A program made the translations under genes and the position numbers. This document shows, piece after piece, positions 40,349-51,894 of a stretch of 64,000 nucleotides of DNA. Position 1 is the stretch's first letter; every line of letters starts with the position of its first letter. The DNA comes from Pseudidiomarina sp. (GTDB lineage: Bacteria > Pseudomonadota > Gammaproteobacteria > Enterobacterales > Alteromonadaceae): NCBI GenBank assembly GCA_023260975.1, contig JALQTK010000004.1, forward strand, positions 35,981 to 99,980, in the 5' to 3' direction. The notes under the pieces are model-generated. The model made no database searches and was not told the DNA's origin. It worked only from the letters and a program-made list of their open reading frames with translations.

Positions 40349-41211
40349 TAGTATTCGTCAGCAAGCGCCGGGTACTGCTGAAACTTCGCCAGCAAGGCGG
40401 CAATTCGATTACGCAGTTGACGCCGATCAATAATCATATCAACGGCGCCGTGATCGAGCAGAAATTCGGCGCGCTGAAAACCCTCTGGTAGCGTTTCACG
40501 CACCGTTTGCTCAATCACCCGTGGTCCAGCGAAGCCAATTAAAGCTTTCGGTTCAGCCACATTGATATCACCGAGCATCGCTAACGATGCAGATACCCCG
40601 CCCATAGTTGGATCAGTCAATACCGAAATATAGGGAATACCTTCTTCACTCAAACGCGCCAGCGCGGCCGAGGTTTTAGCCATTTGCATTAACGACAGCA
40701 ACGCTTCTTGCATCCGCGCACCGCCTGATGCCGAAAAACAAATGAGTGGAATTTTTTCCCGTAAACAAACTTCCGCAGCTTTAACAAAACGGGCACCCAC
40801 AACGGATGCCATGGAGCCGCCCATAAATTCAAATTCAAACGCGGCAACCACCACCGGCATACCTTTTAACGTGCCTTTCTCAACCACTAAGGCATCTTTC
40901 TCACCGGTCGCTTTTTGTGCCGCCAGCAGACGGTCTTTATATTTTTTCGAATCTTTAAATTTGAGTACGTCTTTGGGCTCAAGCTCTGCACCAATTTCAA
41001 CTCCGCTGCCGCTATCGAGAAAGCTTTCCAGCCGGCGCCGTGCCGATAAGCGCATATGGTGATCACATTTTGGGCAAACACCCAAGCTACGCTCCAAATC
41101 AGCATTATAGAGAATTGCATCACAGGCGCTGCATTTTGCCCATACACCCTCAGGAATGTTCCGACGCTTGTTACTGGTCGGTTTTGACAGAATACGTTCA
41201 ATCCAGCTCAT
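40348..41211 (-). CDS. accD: Acetyl-CoA carboxylase carboxyltransferase subunit beta
   Basis: [62 protein letters not shown] (zinc ribbon), [25 protein letters not shown]. Confidence 0.98.
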   Translation of the reverse strand: MSWIERILSKPTSNKRRNIPEGVWAKCSACDAILYNADLERSLGVCPKCDHHMRLSARRRLESFLDSGSGVEIGAELEPKDVLKFKDSKKYKDRLLAAQKATGEKDALVVEKGTLKGMPVVVAAFEFEFMGGSMASVVGARFVKAAEVCLREKIPLICFSASGGARMQEALLSLMQMAKTSAALARLSEEGIPYISVLTDPTMGGVSASLAMLGDINVAEPKALIGFAGPRVIEQTVRETLPEGFQRAEFLLDHGAVDMIIDRRQLRNRIAALLAKFQQYPALADEY

Positions 41212-41304
41212 AATTTAACAACCACCTAAGTTATCGACCGCGGCAAGTCCGAAAGTGCCATTATTAAAGCACAGATAGCGCCCGCCGGGCAGTAAAAACT
41301 GGTC

Positions 41305-42099
41305 TTAGCAGCCAAGCCATAACGGCCCCAACGGGTTGTCGGGGATGCCCCACTGCGCTGGATAGCTCACCTGCACTAAATACAGCCCGTGTGGTTTGGC
41401 CGTGGGCGCCGCCAGAGTACGATCGCGACTGGCCAATAACTCAGCGATCCAGTGCCCTGGTTGCTGCGCCTTGCCGACCTCAAGCAAGCTGCCGACAATA
41501 TTACGCACCATGTGATGCAAAAACGCATTGGCGGCGACCTCAATGACCACAAAGTCACCGCGCCGTTGCACACTAATCTCGGTGATACATCGAAACGGTG
41601 AATGGCTTTGGCATTGCGCTGCGCGAAAAGCACTAAAGTCGTGTTCACCCACTAGTGCTTGGGCGGCGTCATGCATAGCCTGGGTATCGAGCGGGCTATG
41701 ATAATGACTCAGCCCTAACGCTAAGATGCCCGGTCGCATTGCGCTATTGGCAATAATATAGCGATAGCGGCGCGCTACCGCGCTGAAGCGCGCACTAAAA
41801 TCAGCCGCCACATAATGCGCCCAGCGTACCGCCACACTCGGCGGCAGCTGACTGTTCACACCCATAGTCCAGGCGGCTAGATTGCGCGGTTCGGTGCTAT
41901 CAAAGTGAACCACTTGCCCAGTCGCATGAACACCAGCATCGGTGCGCCCAGCGCAGGTAACCGATACCGGCTGCGCCGCAATGTTGCTCAGCGCCTGTTC
42001 CAGCACCTGTTGCACCGTAGTGACTTCACGCTGCCGTTGCCAGCCAAAAAACGCACTGCCATCATACTCGATGCCGAGCGCAATTCGCGTTGCACTCAT
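41305..42099 (-). CDS. truA: tRNA pseudouridine(38-40) synthase TruA
   Basis: [36 protein letters not shown] (catalytic Asp), [17 protein letters not shown]. Confidence 0.97.
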   Translation of the reverse strand: MSATRIALGIEYDGSAFFGWQRQREVTTVQQVLEQALSNIAAQPVSVTCAGRTDAGVHATGQVVHFDSTEPRNLAAWTMGVNSQLPPSVAVRWAHYVAADFSARFSAVARRYRYIIANSAMRPGILALGLSHYHSPLDTQAMHDAAQALVGEHDFSAFRAAQCQSHSPFRCITEISVQRRGDFVVIEVAANAFLHHMVRNIVGSLLEVGKAQQPGHWIAELLASRDRTLAAPTAKPHGLYLVQVSYPAQWGIPDNPLGPLWLGC

Positions 42100-43334
42100 C
42101 GACCGCTCTGACCATCCAGTTGTTGCAATAACAGTAAGGCCTCACGCTCAGCCTCTGCATCGTCAGCCGCGATAATGCGCTGTAGTAGCGCCCGCGCATC
42201 ATCCACTTCACCCATATCGATATAGGCTTGGGCTAGATCAAGCTGCGCGGCTGGGCTGTTGCTGTCATCGCTGCTGGGGTCAAATTCGGCGGCATCATAG
42301 TCATCACCTAAGCGGTGCTGTTCAGCATTGTCGGCATCATTGAGTAACGCATCAATCGACACATACTGTTCGCCATCAATGATTTCATCGGCAGCAATCT
42401 CAGTGCTCGGCTGCTCAGCCAGCGGCTCTGCAGCGACGACCTGCTCGGCCGGGGCGACAGTCACCGGTGCCAATGGCTGTTCGCTGACAGCGGCGGTGCT
42501 GTTCGCTGCGCCAGTCTGTTCACTGAACTCGCGCTCAATGCGGCGCTTGAGTCGGCGCTGATAAGCACCCCATGACAGCAGTAGCAGCAACAGCGCTATA
42601 AGCAGATACAGCTGCGGTGGCTGCACCAGCCAACCGCTACCATCAGTGCCGCGCCGACTGCTGTCAACGCTGGCTGGCTGGCTCACCAGCGGCGCCTCAA
42701 CGAGAGCCTGCTGTTGCCCTTCACTGACTGGCGTTTGCTCAACTAATTCGCCAGCGAGTGCATCAATTTCTTGGTCAATCGCACGGTCGCTGGCCAATTG
42801 CGATTTTAGCGCAGCAAGTTCAGCGGTGACATCATTCAAACGCGCTTGCAACAGCGCATTATCATTCTGCAGTTGTTCTATCATGGTGATTGAATCGGCT
42901 AAGCGATCACGCAAATCACGCAATTCCTCAGCCTTGAACTGCACCGTGTCTTGCGGCTGTGGTTGCGGCGCTTGGGTGACCAATGGCCCCGCCGCCGGGA
43001 TCACCAAGCGATAACCGCTCATCATTCGATCTGGGCGATTATCAATAAATACCCGTGGATTGGCGGCAACAATCGCATCCATCATGGCATACACAGTAAG
43101 CCCTTGCTGGCGGCCATAATAGGTCGCAATAGTCCACATAGTATCGGTACTGACAATCGGACCAAATTGGTCATCTTGCCAGCGCGACATCTGCTGCCCC
43201 TGCCACGCTAATACCTGCCATACCGCAGTTGGCGCACTGCCATCAGCAACCGTAGCAGCGCTCGCAGTCGTACTGCCAGCGATCAAGCCAAGCGCAACAA
43301 CTAGGGTACTTAGGCGTTGTTTTACAGTCATCAA
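42096..43334 (-). CDS. FimV/HubP-like protein (LysM-like N-terminus, single TM, FimV C-terminal motif)
   Basis: Signal peptide, [50 protein letters not shown], coiled coil, [24 protein letters not shown]-terminal [21 protein letters not shown]. Confidence 0.85.
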   Translation of the reverse strand: MMTVKQRLSTLVVALGLIAGSTTASAATVADGSAPTAVWQVLAWQGQQMSRWQDDQFGPIVSTDTMWTIATYYGRQQGLTVYAMMDAIVAANPRVFIDNRPDRMMSGYRLVIPAAGPLVTQAPQPQPQDTVQFKAEELRDLRDRLADSITMIEQLQNDNALLQARLNDVTAELAALKSQLASDRAIDQEIDALAGELVEQTPVSEGQQQALVEAPLVSQPASVDSSRRGTDGSGWLVQPPQLYLLIALLLLLLSWGAYQRRLKRRIEREFSEQTGAANSTAAVSEQPLAPVTVAPAEQVVAAEPLAEQPSTEIAADEIIDGEQYVSIDALLNDADNAEQHRLGDDYDAAEFDPSSDDSNSPAAQLDLAQAYIDMGEVDDARALLQRIIAADDAEAEREALLLLQQLDGQSGR

Positions 43335-43347
43335 ATCGTTCCTTGCG

Positions 43348-44364
43348 CTAGAGATAGTCGCGAATCAGGTGTTCAGCAATTTGGATGCTATTGGTTGCTG
43401 CACCTTTACGGACATTGTCTGCCACCACCCACATATTGAGCCCCTGCGGGTGCGAAATATCATTGCGCACCCTGCCGACAAACACCTCATCGCGCCCGGC
43501 GGCATCACCCACTTGGGTCGGAAAATCGGCATTGCTATCAAGCAACACCAACCCCGGCGCCTGACGCAGCAGTTGTTTGGCCTGCTCGGCATCGAGTGGC
43601 TGCTGCGTTTCAATATGCAGCGCTTCAGCATGGCCGAAAAACACTGGCACCCGCACCGCGGTAGCATTCACGCGAATGCTGCTATCGCCCATGATTTTCT
43701 GCGTTTCCCAGACCATTTTCATTTCTTCTTTAGTATAGTCGTTATCCATGAATACATCGATTTGCGGAATACAATTAAAGGCAATTTGCCGGCTAAATGT
43801 GTCTACTTCAACCGCGCGACCATTCAACAACGCCGCAGTCTGCTTGGCTAATTCATCCATCGCCTCTTTACCAGCCCCAGATACTGATTGGTAGGTCGCC
43901 ACATTGATTCGGTCAATACCCACCGCATCATGAATCGGCTTCAGTGCCACCAGCATTTGAATGGTAGAACAATTGGGGTTGGCGATAATATTGTGGTTGC
44001 GAAAATCAGCAATGGCATGGGCGTTGACCTCGGGCACTACCAACGGAATCTCATCGTGGTAACGAAATTCAGAGGTGTTATCAATCACCACGCAGCCAGC
44101 GTCTGCCGCACGCGGCGCATAGATTCGAGAAATCGCGCCACCAGCGGAAAAAAAGCCAATTTCAACTTGGCTCCAGTCAAAGCTTTCAGCGTCCAGGACG
44201 GTCAACTCCTCACCAGCAAAACTTACCGTCGAGCCGGCTGAGCGACTACTCGCCAACGGAAATAATTGTCCGACCGGAAAATTACGTTGTTCCAACAACT
44301 CAATCATGTGCTGACCCACTAAGCCAGTGGCGCCTAAAACTGCTACGTTATAAACCCGAGACAT
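43348..44364 (-). CDS. asd: Aspartate-semialdehyde dehydrogenase
   Basis: VAVLGATGLVGQHMIELLEQRNFPV, catalytic Cys NPNCSTIQMLVALKPI, SVSGAGKEAMDEL, VGRVRNDISHPQGLNMWVVADNVRKGAATNSIQIAE; ATG 44364. Confidence 0.94.
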   Translation of the reverse strand: MSRVYNVAVLGATGLVGQHMIELLEQRNFPVGQLFPLASSRSAGSTVSFAGEELTVLDAESFDWSQVEIGFFSAGGAISRIYAPRAADAGCVVIDNTSEFRYHDEIPLVVPEVNAHAIADFRNHNIIANPNCSTIQMLVALKPIHDAVGIDRINVATYQSVSGAGKEAMDELAKQTAALLNGRAVEVDTFSRQIAFNCIPQIDVFMDNDYTKEEMKMVWETQKIMGDSSIRVNATAVRVPVFFGHAEALHIETQQPLDAEQAKQLLRQAPGLVLLDSNADFPTQVGDAAGRDEVFVGRVRNDISHPQGLNMWVVADNVRKGAATNSIQIAEHLIRDYL

Positions 44365-45478
44365 GTGTCTTTCCATCTGCAAAAAGTGGTAAACCGGCAC
44401 TGATTAACTCAACGCGCGGGTGATAATTGCGGCGCAATGCGTCAAAGCCTGCGGCGGTTAAGCCGTGGCTGCGCAACTGCTGGTCGTCAACCCGTATATC
44501 ATAAAGCTCAAGTACTGCAGATGCCAGTAGTTGCCAATCTTTACTCAGCTTGCTAAGGCGACTGCGGGGTAACTGCCATGCGGCCAGTAATTGCTGTAGT
44601 TGCGGTAATTCCGGGCCACTACCACAACGCTGACGGAGTTGCTGCGCTAACTGCAAGCTAGCACCGACCTTGCCGGCCACACTATGGCCGGCAATATGCG
44701 CGGTTGCTAAAGCAATATGCGGGAGTAAATCAACCGCCACCTGCGGCTCAAATTCCCACACATCGAACACCCACTGAATGCGCTGGCCGTTAACGATCGC
44801 CTGGCGCACTGCCGCCTCACTGACCACCGCACCGCGACTCGCGTTAATAAACCAACAGTCAGGTCGCAACTGGGCGATTTGCTGCTGATCAAACATGTGG
44901 TAGGTGGCATGTGCGCCAGTTTGAGTTAATGGCACATGACAGCTAATCAGCGCCGACTGCAGCACCCGCTGCCAATCAGCATGCGCTAGCGCGCCCGCAG
45001 TGACCGCTTGGTTGGCCAGTAACGGGTCGTAATAATGCACCGTTAAGCCCAATGCAGCCAGCCGCTCACCGGCAGCGCGGCCGGTGTGCCCAGCGCCAAT
45101 AATCGCGACTTCACCGCGCGGTAAATGGCCGTGCGCCAGACTCAGCGCCGCCACCGCACTCAACACGTAATCACCCACCGCCTGGGCATTCACTCCAGGG
45201 GTGTGGGAAAAAGCAATACCGGCGGCCGCCAAAGCCGCCTCATCAACATGTTCGGTGCCAATGGTCGCACTTGCTACCCATTGCAAATTCGGCGCCTGAG
45301 CAAGTAACTGAGCATCCACCCGGGTCACCGAGCGTACCCATAACACCTGCGCTTTCGCGAGTTGTTCGGCACTTGGCTGGCGTTGGCTAAAATACTCAAC
45401 ATGCAGCGGCTGCTCAGCGCAGGCAAGCGCACAGAGTTGTTCGGCAAGTGGCACATTGGCATCGACTAATATCTGCAT
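44348..45478 (-). CDS. pdxB: Erythronate-4-phosphate dehydrogenase
   Basis: MQILVDANVPLAEQLCALA, WVASATIGTEHVDEAALAAAGIAFSHTPGVNAQAVGDYVLSA, HVPLTQTGAHATYHMFDQ; upstream of asd, near truA. Confidence 0.95.
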   Translation of the reverse strand: MQILVDANVPLAEQLCALACAEQPLHVEYFSQRQPSAEQLAKAQVLWVRSVTRVDAQLLAQAPNLQWVASATIGTEHVDEAALAAAGIAFSHTPGVNAQAVGDYVLSAVAALSLAHGHLPRGEVAIIGAGHTGRAAGERLAALGLTVHYYDPLLANQAVTAGALAHADWQRVLQSALISCHVPLTQTGAHATYHMFDQQQIAQLRPDCWFINASRGAVVSEAAVRQAIVNGQRIQWVFDVWEFEPQVAVDLLPHIALATAHIAGHSVAGKVGASLQLAQQLRQRCGSGPELPQLQQLLAAWQLPRSRLSKLSKDWQLLASAVLELYDIRVDDQQLRSHGLTAAGFDALRRNYHPRVELISAGLPLFADGKTHVSGL

Positions 45479-45526
45479 CAGCGCGGGACTATCTCTAGAT
45501 CATCAGTGAAGGTAGCGTTGAGCATA

Positions 45527-45557
45527 CAAAAAGGTGCGCCGCAGCGCACCCTTTTTT
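45527..45557. terminator. Intrinsic terminator downstream of fabB
   Basis: AAAAA-GGTGCGC-CGCA-GCGCACC-CTTTTTT; symmetric, between fabB and pdxB on the minus strand. Confidence 0.85.
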
Positions 45558-45586
45558 ATCGCCTTGAGTGGCTTGGCAACGGCCGT

Positions 45587-46801
45587 TTAGGCGCTGAATT
45601 TACGCATCACCAAGGTGGCGTTGGTACCGCCAAAACCAAAGCTGTTCGACATCACCGTGGTCAAATTGGCCGGGGTCATGGTGGTCACCACATTCATGCC
45701 AACGGCGGCCTCGTCGAGGGTTTCCACGTTAATCGACGGCGCCACAAAGCCGTGCTGCAACATCAGTAAACTGAAAATTGCCTCGTGCACCCCGGCTGCG
45801 CCTAAGGCATGACCGGTCATGGCTTTGGTCGCACTGATCATCGGCGGGTTGCTACCAAACACTGCACGCACCGCTTCCAGCTCTTTCACATCACCCACCG
45901 GGGTACTGGTACCATGAGTATTGAGATAGTCGATTGGGGTGTCTACCGTGGCTAACGCCATCTGCATACAACGGCTAGCGCCCTCACCCGATGGTGCCAC
46001 CATATCGTAGCCATCTGAGGTGGCACCGTAACCGACGATTTCGGCATAAATGTGCGCGCCGCGAGCCAATGCTGTCTCCAGCTCTTCAATCACTAAGATA
46101 CCGCCACCACCGGCTGGCACGAAGCCATCGCGGTTGGCATCATAGGTACGTGAGGCTTTGCTTGGGGTGTCATTATATTTGGTGCTCAACGCGCCCATGG
46201 CATCGAATTCCATACCCAGCGTCCAATGCAGCTCTTCACCACCGCCAGCGAACACCCGGTCTTGTTTACCCAGTTGAATGAGTTCCATGGCATGGCCAAT
46301 ACAATGTGCTGAGGTCGCACAGGCAGAACTAATCGAGTAGTTCACCCCTTTGATTTGAAATGGCGTTGCTAAACAGGCTGAGGTAGTCGATGCCATACAA
46401 CGCGGAACCATATACGGGCCAACCCGCTTCACGCCTTTTTCCCGACAAATATCAGCGGCAGCCACCTGGTGCTCACCCGAAGCACCACCCGAACCAACCA
46501 CTAAGCCAGTGCGGATATTGGATACCTGCTCATCAGTCAAGCCAGCATCGGCAATCGCCTGCTCCATGGCCAAATAAGCATAAGCCGCGGCACTGCCCAT
46601 AAAGCGCAGAGCTTTGCGGTCAATATGCTCTTCCGGATTAATGCGGACTGGGCCCCAGACCTGACAACGTAGCCCCATATCGGCAAATTCTTGAGAAAAT
46701 TCGATGCCCGAACGCCCCTGTTGCAGCGATTCCAACACCTCTTGTTTGTTCACGCCGATACTCGACACAATGCCCATACCGGTAATAACTGCTCTTCTCA
46801 T
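45587..46801 (-). CDS. fabB: Beta-ketoacyl-ACP synthase I
   Basis: [102 protein letters not shown]. Confidence 0.97.
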   Translation of the reverse strand: MRRAVITGMGIVSSIGVNKQEVLESLQQGRSGIEFSQEFADMGLRCQVWGPVRINPEEHIDRKALRFMGSAAAYAYLAMEQAIADAGLTDEQVSNIRTGLVVGSGGASGEHQVAAADICREKGVKRVGPYMVPRCMASTTSACLATPFQIKGVNYSISSACATSAHCIGHAMELIQLGKQDRVFAGGGEELHWTLGMEFDAMGALSTKYNDTPSKASRTYDANRDGFVPAGGGGILVIEELETALARGAHIYAEIVGYGATSDGYDMVAPSGEGASRCMQMALATVDTPIDYLNTHGTSTPVGDVKELEAVRAVFGSNPPMISATKAMTGHALGAAGVHEAIFSLLMLQHGFVAPSINVETLDEAAVGMNVVTTMTPANLTTVMSNSFGFGGTNATLVMRKFSA

Positions 46802-46927
46802 GCTAGGTTCCTGTCTTACTGAGCGCTGCTGTATGGTAGCCCAGATCGGTAAAAAAGTGGTCTGCTTTCAAGCTTTCTAACAAAAAATTGTTACACTAGT
46901 GCGGTTGATACCCATGAGATACTCGCT

Positions 46928-48766
46928 GTGAACAAGCCAACCCCTGCAACAGTCACTTTTAACCAACATGGCGCACCCGTGGCGACTGCTTTCGATGATA
47001 TTTACTTTGCCAATAGTGATGGTTTAGCCGAAAGCCGTTACGTATTTTTACAGCACAACGATCTTAGCACACGCTGGCAACAGCACCCAAGCCAGCGTTT
47101 TGTTATAGCCGAAAGCGGCTTTGGCAGCGGCCTTAATTTTTTAGCCAGCTGGCAGTTGCTGCGTCAGCAGGCGCCGGCTGAACTGCACTTGCACTATATT
47201 AGTTTTGAAAAACATCCGCTGCAACGCGATGACCTAGCACGCGCCCTGCAGGCATTTCCCGAACTCGCCGAACTTACCGAGCAATTACTCAACGCCTACC
47301 CCGCTGCAGCACCCGGGTGTCAGCGCTGCTTGCTCGACGGTGGCCGGATTGTGCTTGATCTGTGGCTGGGTGATATCCTCGAGTTGCTACCACAGTGGTT
47401 GCCGAGCGCCAGCGGCAGCGTCAATGCCTGGTATCTTGATGGCTTTGCCCCAGACAAAAACCCAAGCATGTGGCAAGCGCAATTATTCGCTGCCATGGCC
47501 AGCAGTGCTGCCAGTGATTGTACCTTTGCCACCTTTACCGCCGCCGGTTTTGTTCGTCGCGGTCTGCAACAAGCCGGGTTCACCGTACAACGTCACAAAG
47601 GCTTCGGCTACAAGCGCGAAATGCTCGCTGGCCGCATTGCCTTAGCGAGCATGCCATCATCGCCGCAACCAGTCACCAGCGTGACCATTATCGGTGGCGG
47701 TATTGCCGCTGCCTGTGCCGCCCACGCCTTACAGCGCCAACATATTGCCGTAGAAATTATTAGCAGTGGTATCGCCGATGGCGCATCAGGTAACGCGCAA
47801 GGTGCGGTGTACCCGTTATTACAAGGTGAACTAAGCCCTATCAGCGAGTTCTTTTTAGCCGCTTTTGCTTATGCCCAACAATTTTACCGCTGCTATCTGC
47901 CGCAGCTGTGGCAACCGGTTGGCGTGCTGCAGTTAGCCTTTAATCAGGACCGCGAACAGCGCCAAGCGAAAATTGCTGGACCCACTGCCAATGGCCATTA
48001 CAGTACCGACACCGTGCAATTTTATCCGCCGGCACAAACCCAAGCCCACTGGCATGGCTTACCGCCGCTGCCCAGCTTATATTATCCTGCTGGCGGTTGG
48101 TTAGCGCCAGCGACCGCGGTACAGACATTACTGCACGGACTCAGCGTTGAAACTGCTACGCTCACTGCCGTGCAGGCCCATGGCGATGGCTGGCAGTTGC
48201 GCTTTGCTGATGGCTCCGAGCGCCACTGCACTAACGTATTATTGGCCTGCGGCGGACAATTAACCGAGCTATTGCAACCATTTGCGCTGGCCTTACAAAA
48301 TGTTCGTGGGCAAGTCAGTTATGTCAGCGCTACGGCGCAGTCGGCCAGCTGCCCTTCGGTAATTTGCTATAAGGGTTATTTTACCCCAGCTCAGCACGGG
48401 CACCATTGCGTGGGCGCCAGCTATGCGCGCCAATTTGACCCAACCACCGCATTACAACCACAAGCGGCTGATGATCAGCATAACCTGGCGTTATTGGCGG
48501 ATAATTTGCAGCAGCCCGACTGGGCTCAACAACTTGCAGTCACTGCTGCGCGGGCATCATTACGCAATACCACCCGCGACCATATGCCGATTGCCGGGCA
48601 ACTTGCCAAGGGCTTGTGGGTGATTGGTGGGCTCGGCTCACGCGGCTTTACCAGTGCGCCCTTAGTGGCCGAGGTAATTGCTGCTGAACTAGCGCAGCAA
48701 CCGCTGCCGCTGCGTGCCGAGCTGCGCGCCCGGCTGCAACCACAGCGGCTGATTAGTAGGGAATAG
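46928..48766 (+). CDS. mnmC: Bifunctional tRNA 5-methylaminomethyl-2-thiouridine biosynthesis protein MnmC
   Basis: N-terminal methyltransferase (FVIAESGFGSGLNFLASW, WYLDGFAPDKNPSMW) plus FAD oxidoreductase (VTIIGGGIAAACAAHALQ, GASYARQFDP, GSRGFTSAPLVAEVIA); GTG start. Confidence 0.96.
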   Translation: MNKPTPATVTFNQHGAPVATAFDDIYFANSDGLAESRYVFLQHNDLSTRWQQHPSQRFVIAESGFGSGLNFLASWQLLRQQAPAELHLHYISFEKHPLQRDDLARALQAFPELAELTEQLLNAYPAAAPGCQRCLLDGGRIVLDLWLGDILELLPQWLPSASGSVNAWYLDGFAPDKNPSMWQAQLFAAMASSAASDCTFATFTAAGFVRRGLQQAGFTVQRHKGFGYKREMLAGRIALASMPSSPQPVTSVTIIGGGIAAACAAHALQRQHIAVEIISSGIADGASGNAQGAVYPLLQGELSPISEFFLAAFAYAQQFYRCYLPQLWQPVGVLQLAFNQDREQRQAKIAGPTANGHYSTDTVQFYPPAQTQAHWHGLPPLPSLYYPAGGWLAPATAVQTLLHGLSVETATLTAVQAHGDGWQLRFADGSERHCTNVLLACGGQLTELLQPFALALQNVRGQVSYVSATAQSASCPSVICYKGYFTPAQHGHHCVGASYARQFDPTTALQPQAADDQHNLALLADNLQQPDWAQQLAVTAARASLRNTTRDHMPIAGQLAKGLWVIGGLGSRGFTSAPLVAEVIAAELAQQPLPLRAELRARLQPQRLISRE

Positions 48767-49031
48767 CCGCTAAGGCAGCAAGAAAATCCTGAATATGTTG
48801 AAAATCAGCTGGGCTCAATTCATGCCGCGCGGCTTCTACCGAGGCACTGACCGCCGCCATCACCGCAGCCGGTTCAGCATGGTCATTGAGCTCAAGTTGC
48901 GCCACCACCAGATCGACATGACCACGCAAATAGCCACCGGCAAAAAGTTGATCGTCGTTGCCGTTGACAATACTGGCATCGAACACCTGTTCCAATGCCG
49001 CAACATAATCAGTAAAAGCTGAATTCGCCAT
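48753..49031 (-). CDS. yfcL: YfcL family protein
   Basis: Small acidic protein MANSAFTDYVAALEQVFDASIVNGNDDQLFAGGYLRGHVDLVVAQLEL next to mnmC, as in enteric synteny. Confidence 0.82.
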   Translation of the reverse strand: MANSAFTDYVAALEQVFDASIVNGNDDQLFAGGYLRGHVDLVVAQLELNDHAEPAAVMAAVSASVEAARHELSPADFQHIQDFLAALAAIPY

Positions 49032-49142
49032 GCGGTTCCTCGCTATCGAAGCCATAGTAGACGGTCAAAAAGTGCCGCATAGCATACTACAATGAGTACG
49101 CTTTCTGATACACTGTCGCCAGCAAAAAGAGGTTGCTTGCAG

Positions 49143-49679
49143 ATGACCCAACGTATTGGCTTATTTTATGGCTCGACCACCTGTTATAGCGAAATTGCGG
49201 CAGAAAAAATTCAAGCCCAATTTGCCGCCGGGGTGGTGACGCTGCATAACATCAAAGATCTGCCATTAAGCTTGTCTGAACAATTTGACGTGCTTATTTT
49301 TGGTCTATCCACCTGGGATTTTGGTGAAATTCAAGAAGATTGGGAGAGCCATTGGAGCGACATCGCTGAACTGAATTTGCACGGCAAAATTATCGCCCTT
49401 TATGGTATGGGCGACCAAGTTGGCTATAGCGAATGGTTTCAGGATGCGCTTGGTATGCTACACCACGAGTTGGCCACGCATGCTGGCACCCGTGGTTGTA
49501 TCCGCATTGGCTTTTGGCCTAATCAAGGCTACGACTTTATCGCCTCAAAGGCACTCACCGACGATGGTCAATTATTTTTCGGCTTAGCCCTTGATGAAGA
49601 TAATCAGTATGATCTCAGCGACCAACGTATCCGCGACTGGTGCGCGCAACTGCAGGCGGAATTAATCGAGTTGCAATAA
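49143..49679 (+). CDS. fldB: Flavodoxin, FldB-like
   Basis: [79 protein letters not shown] 49143. Confidence 0.9.
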   Translation: MTQRIGLFYGSTTCYSEIAAEKIQAQFAAGVVTLHNIKDLPLSLSEQFDVLIFGLSTWDFGEIQEDWESHWSDIAELNLHGKIIALYGMGDQVGYSEWFQDALGMLHHELATHAGTRGCIRIGFWPNQGYDFIASKALTDDGQLFFGLALDEDNQYDLSDQRIRDWCAQLQAELIELQ

Positions 49680-50084
49680 CTGCCGCCAACGTGCGGCCGC
49701 TTGCGCTAATGCCTCGGTGCTCAGCGCTTGCCGCGGTGAATGGCCCCATACCGGGCCGGGCCAGGCAGGGTCGCCCTCAGTACGCAACAACACATGCACA
49801 TGCAGTTGCCGCACCACATTGCCTAACGCACCAATATTCAGCTTGTCACCGCGCCCATGCTGCTGCAAGCGCAGTGCCACATGCTCGAGCGCTGCCGCCA
49901 ACTGCTGTTGCTGGGTGCGGTTCAAATCGAACAATTCCACCGCCCCCACCACCTGCGGTACCAGCACCAACCAATCGTAGCGTTGCTCATTGAACAGCAG
50001 CACCTCATTGCCAAACAGCTGGCCTAACCGACAACTATCGGCGGCAAGGCGCGCATCCACGGCAAAGGCTTGATCACCGTGCAT
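49662..50084 (-). CDS. HIT domain-containing protein
   Basis: [33 protein letters not shown] carries the HIT-like Q-x-H-x-H-x-x motif. Confidence 0.88.
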   Translation of the reverse strand: MHGDQAFAVDARLAADSCRLGQLFGNEVLLFNEQRYDWLVLVPQVVGAVELFDLNRTQQQQLAAALEHVALRLQQHGRGDKLNIGALGNVVRQLHVHVLLRTEGDPAWPGPVWGHSPRQALSTEALAQAAARWRQLLQLD

Positions 50085-50087
50085 AAC

Positions 50088-51722
50088 TTAGTCGAGCTTA
50101 CCGAAGAAACTATCCGCCAACCAACGTGGACGCTCGGCGGCGTTAGCAATTTCTTGACCAATTGCATAATTAATATTGGTAAAGGTCACGCCGGCAGCAT
50201 AGTTAATCGGTAAATCAGTACTATCGCTGGGGCGATGATAATGCGTGGCAAAAAACTCAGCCCAAATTTCACCACCATTTTCATCGTCATTCTTCGCGGT
50301 GAAACCGGTCATCAGAAATACTGCGGGCACGCCTTTTTTGACAAAAGCATAGTGATCAGAACGGGTGAAAATAGCTTGCTCTGGCATCGGGTCTTCGCTC
50401 AAGGCAATACCATACTGAGCAGCCGCTGTGGCCACACTGGCACCCATGGTTGAATGACTCGAACCAAAGGCAATCACATCGGCGAAATCATACAGTAACA
50501 CTGGCATGTCCAAATTCACGTTACCGACAATTTGATGCATCGGCACCGTAGGATAATGAGCAAAGTAATCAGCCCCTAATAATCCGCGCTCCTCGGCAGT
50601 CACTGCCAGAAACAGAATGGATCGTTTCGGTGCCTTATCGGCGGCGGCGAACATCCGCGCGGTTTCCAGCATCACCGCCACGCCCGAGGCGTTATCCATC
50701 GCACCATTATTGATGTGGTCGTCTTGGCTGAGATCTTTGGTCACACCAATATGATCGGAATGCGCAGTATAGAGTAAATACTCATTGGCTAACTCAGCGT
50801 CACTGCCGGGTAAAATCGCTGCTACATTAGGGCTACTGATTTCACTGTGGCTCGACTCTTTGCCCAAACTAGCAATCAGCCCTAACTCAAACGCTGCGGG
50901 GCTCTCACCAGCCTCTGCTTGAGCAAAAATCGCAGCCAGCGCCACCGGTGCGTTAACGAATAGGCGCTCGGCGGCCTGATGATGCACATACGCTGAGGCG
51001 GTAAAGTTTTTGTAGGTTTGATTCGGCTCGCCATCGCTATTTAACCAACGCATACTCGGCGCGCGTTGATACATGATAGATACCTCATAAGGGCGCACTT
51101 TTTCCCGCGCTGGGGTGTGCAAGGTAATCATGCCTACGGCACCACGCTCGGCGGCAAATTTCGCCTTACTGCTATTTAAGTGTGCACCCTCTTCGCTCGG
51201 CAGCGACTCTGGACGACCGCTTAATGCCACGACAATTTTGCCGTTAACATCAACACCAGCGTAATCATCCAAGCCAAAAACCTCGGATACCAGGCCATAG
51301 CCAACAAACACCAACGGCGCTGTCACCGACTCGCTCTCAGAGTAAGAACTTGGCCCGGTTAAAAATTCTTTCGGGTAGGCCAAACTGAACTGCTCATCAC
51401 CATTTTTCACGCTAAATGTCGCGCTATTCTCTTTCAGTGTGCTGCTGCGAAATTTAACCCGCTGAAAATAGCTGCCGTTATCACCGGCTGGCTGCAAGCC
51501 TAATTTCTTGAACTCCGCGGCGATATACAAGGCTGCAATTTCGTGGCCACGACTGCCGGTATCGCGACCTTCGAGATCATCACTGGCTAAAAATTCCAAA
51601 TGCGCTTGCAACGCCTTGGCATCTGCCGTTATGGCCGGCGTGTTAGCAGCACTATCGCCGTTGCCACAACCAATCAAGCCTAAACCGAGTAAAGCCGCAC
51701 TGAGCAAATAACGTAATTGCAT
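50088..51722 (-). CDS. M28 family metallopeptidase, predicted lipoprotein
   Basis: Lipobox LLGLGLIGC; M28 metal ligands YTAHSDHIGV, INNGAMDNASGVAVMLETARMF, LFLAVTAEERGLLGADYF, FTRSDHYAFVKKGVPAVFL. Confidence 0.92.
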   Translation of the reverse strand: MQLRYLLSAALLGLGLIGCGNGDSAANTPAITADAKALQAHLEFLASDDLEGRDTGSRGHEIAALYIAAEFKKLGLQPAGDNGSYFQRVKFRSSTLKENSATFSVKNGDEQFSLAYPKEFLTGPSSYSESESVTAPLVFVGYGLVSEVFGLDDYAGVDVNGKIVVALSGRPESLPSEEGAHLNSSKAKFAAERGAVGMITLHTPAREKVRPYEVSIMYQRAPSMRWLNSDGEPNQTYKNFTASAYVHHQAAERLFVNAPVALAAIFAQAEAGESPAAFELGLIASLGKESSHSEISSPNVAAILPGSDAELANEYLLYTAHSDHIGVTKDLSQDDHINNGAMDNASGVAVMLETARMFAAADKAPKRSILFLAVTAEERGLLGADYFAHYPTVPMHQIVGNVNLDMPVLLYDFADVIAFGSSHSTMGASVATAAAQYGIALSEDPMPEQAIFTRSDHYAFVKKGVPAVFLMTGFTAKNDDENGGEIWAEFFATHYHRPSDSTDLPINYAAGVTFTNINYAIGQEIANAAERPRWLADSFFGKLD

Positions 51723-51821
51723 GTTGGTGGTTCCAGTTAAGAAGTAAAATTTATTGTCACAGTCTACCCAAGCGCGCGCCGAAGCACTAGCGCTTGATGA
51801 AAAACCATTGCAGATTATTAT

Positions 51822-51836
51822 TGTTATAGTATAACA
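51822..51836. promoter_or_regulatory. Putative Zur operator upstream of the ZnuD-like receptor
   Basis: Perfect palindrome TGTTATA-G-TATAACA, matching the core of the gammaproteobacterial Zur box (GAAATGTTATANTATAACATTTC), about 60 nt before the ATG. Confidence 0.8.
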
Positions 51837-51894
51837 TTACAAAAGCAGTTGATTTCGCCGAAATCGTTATGACTACCTAAACGGAGTTCACTCT

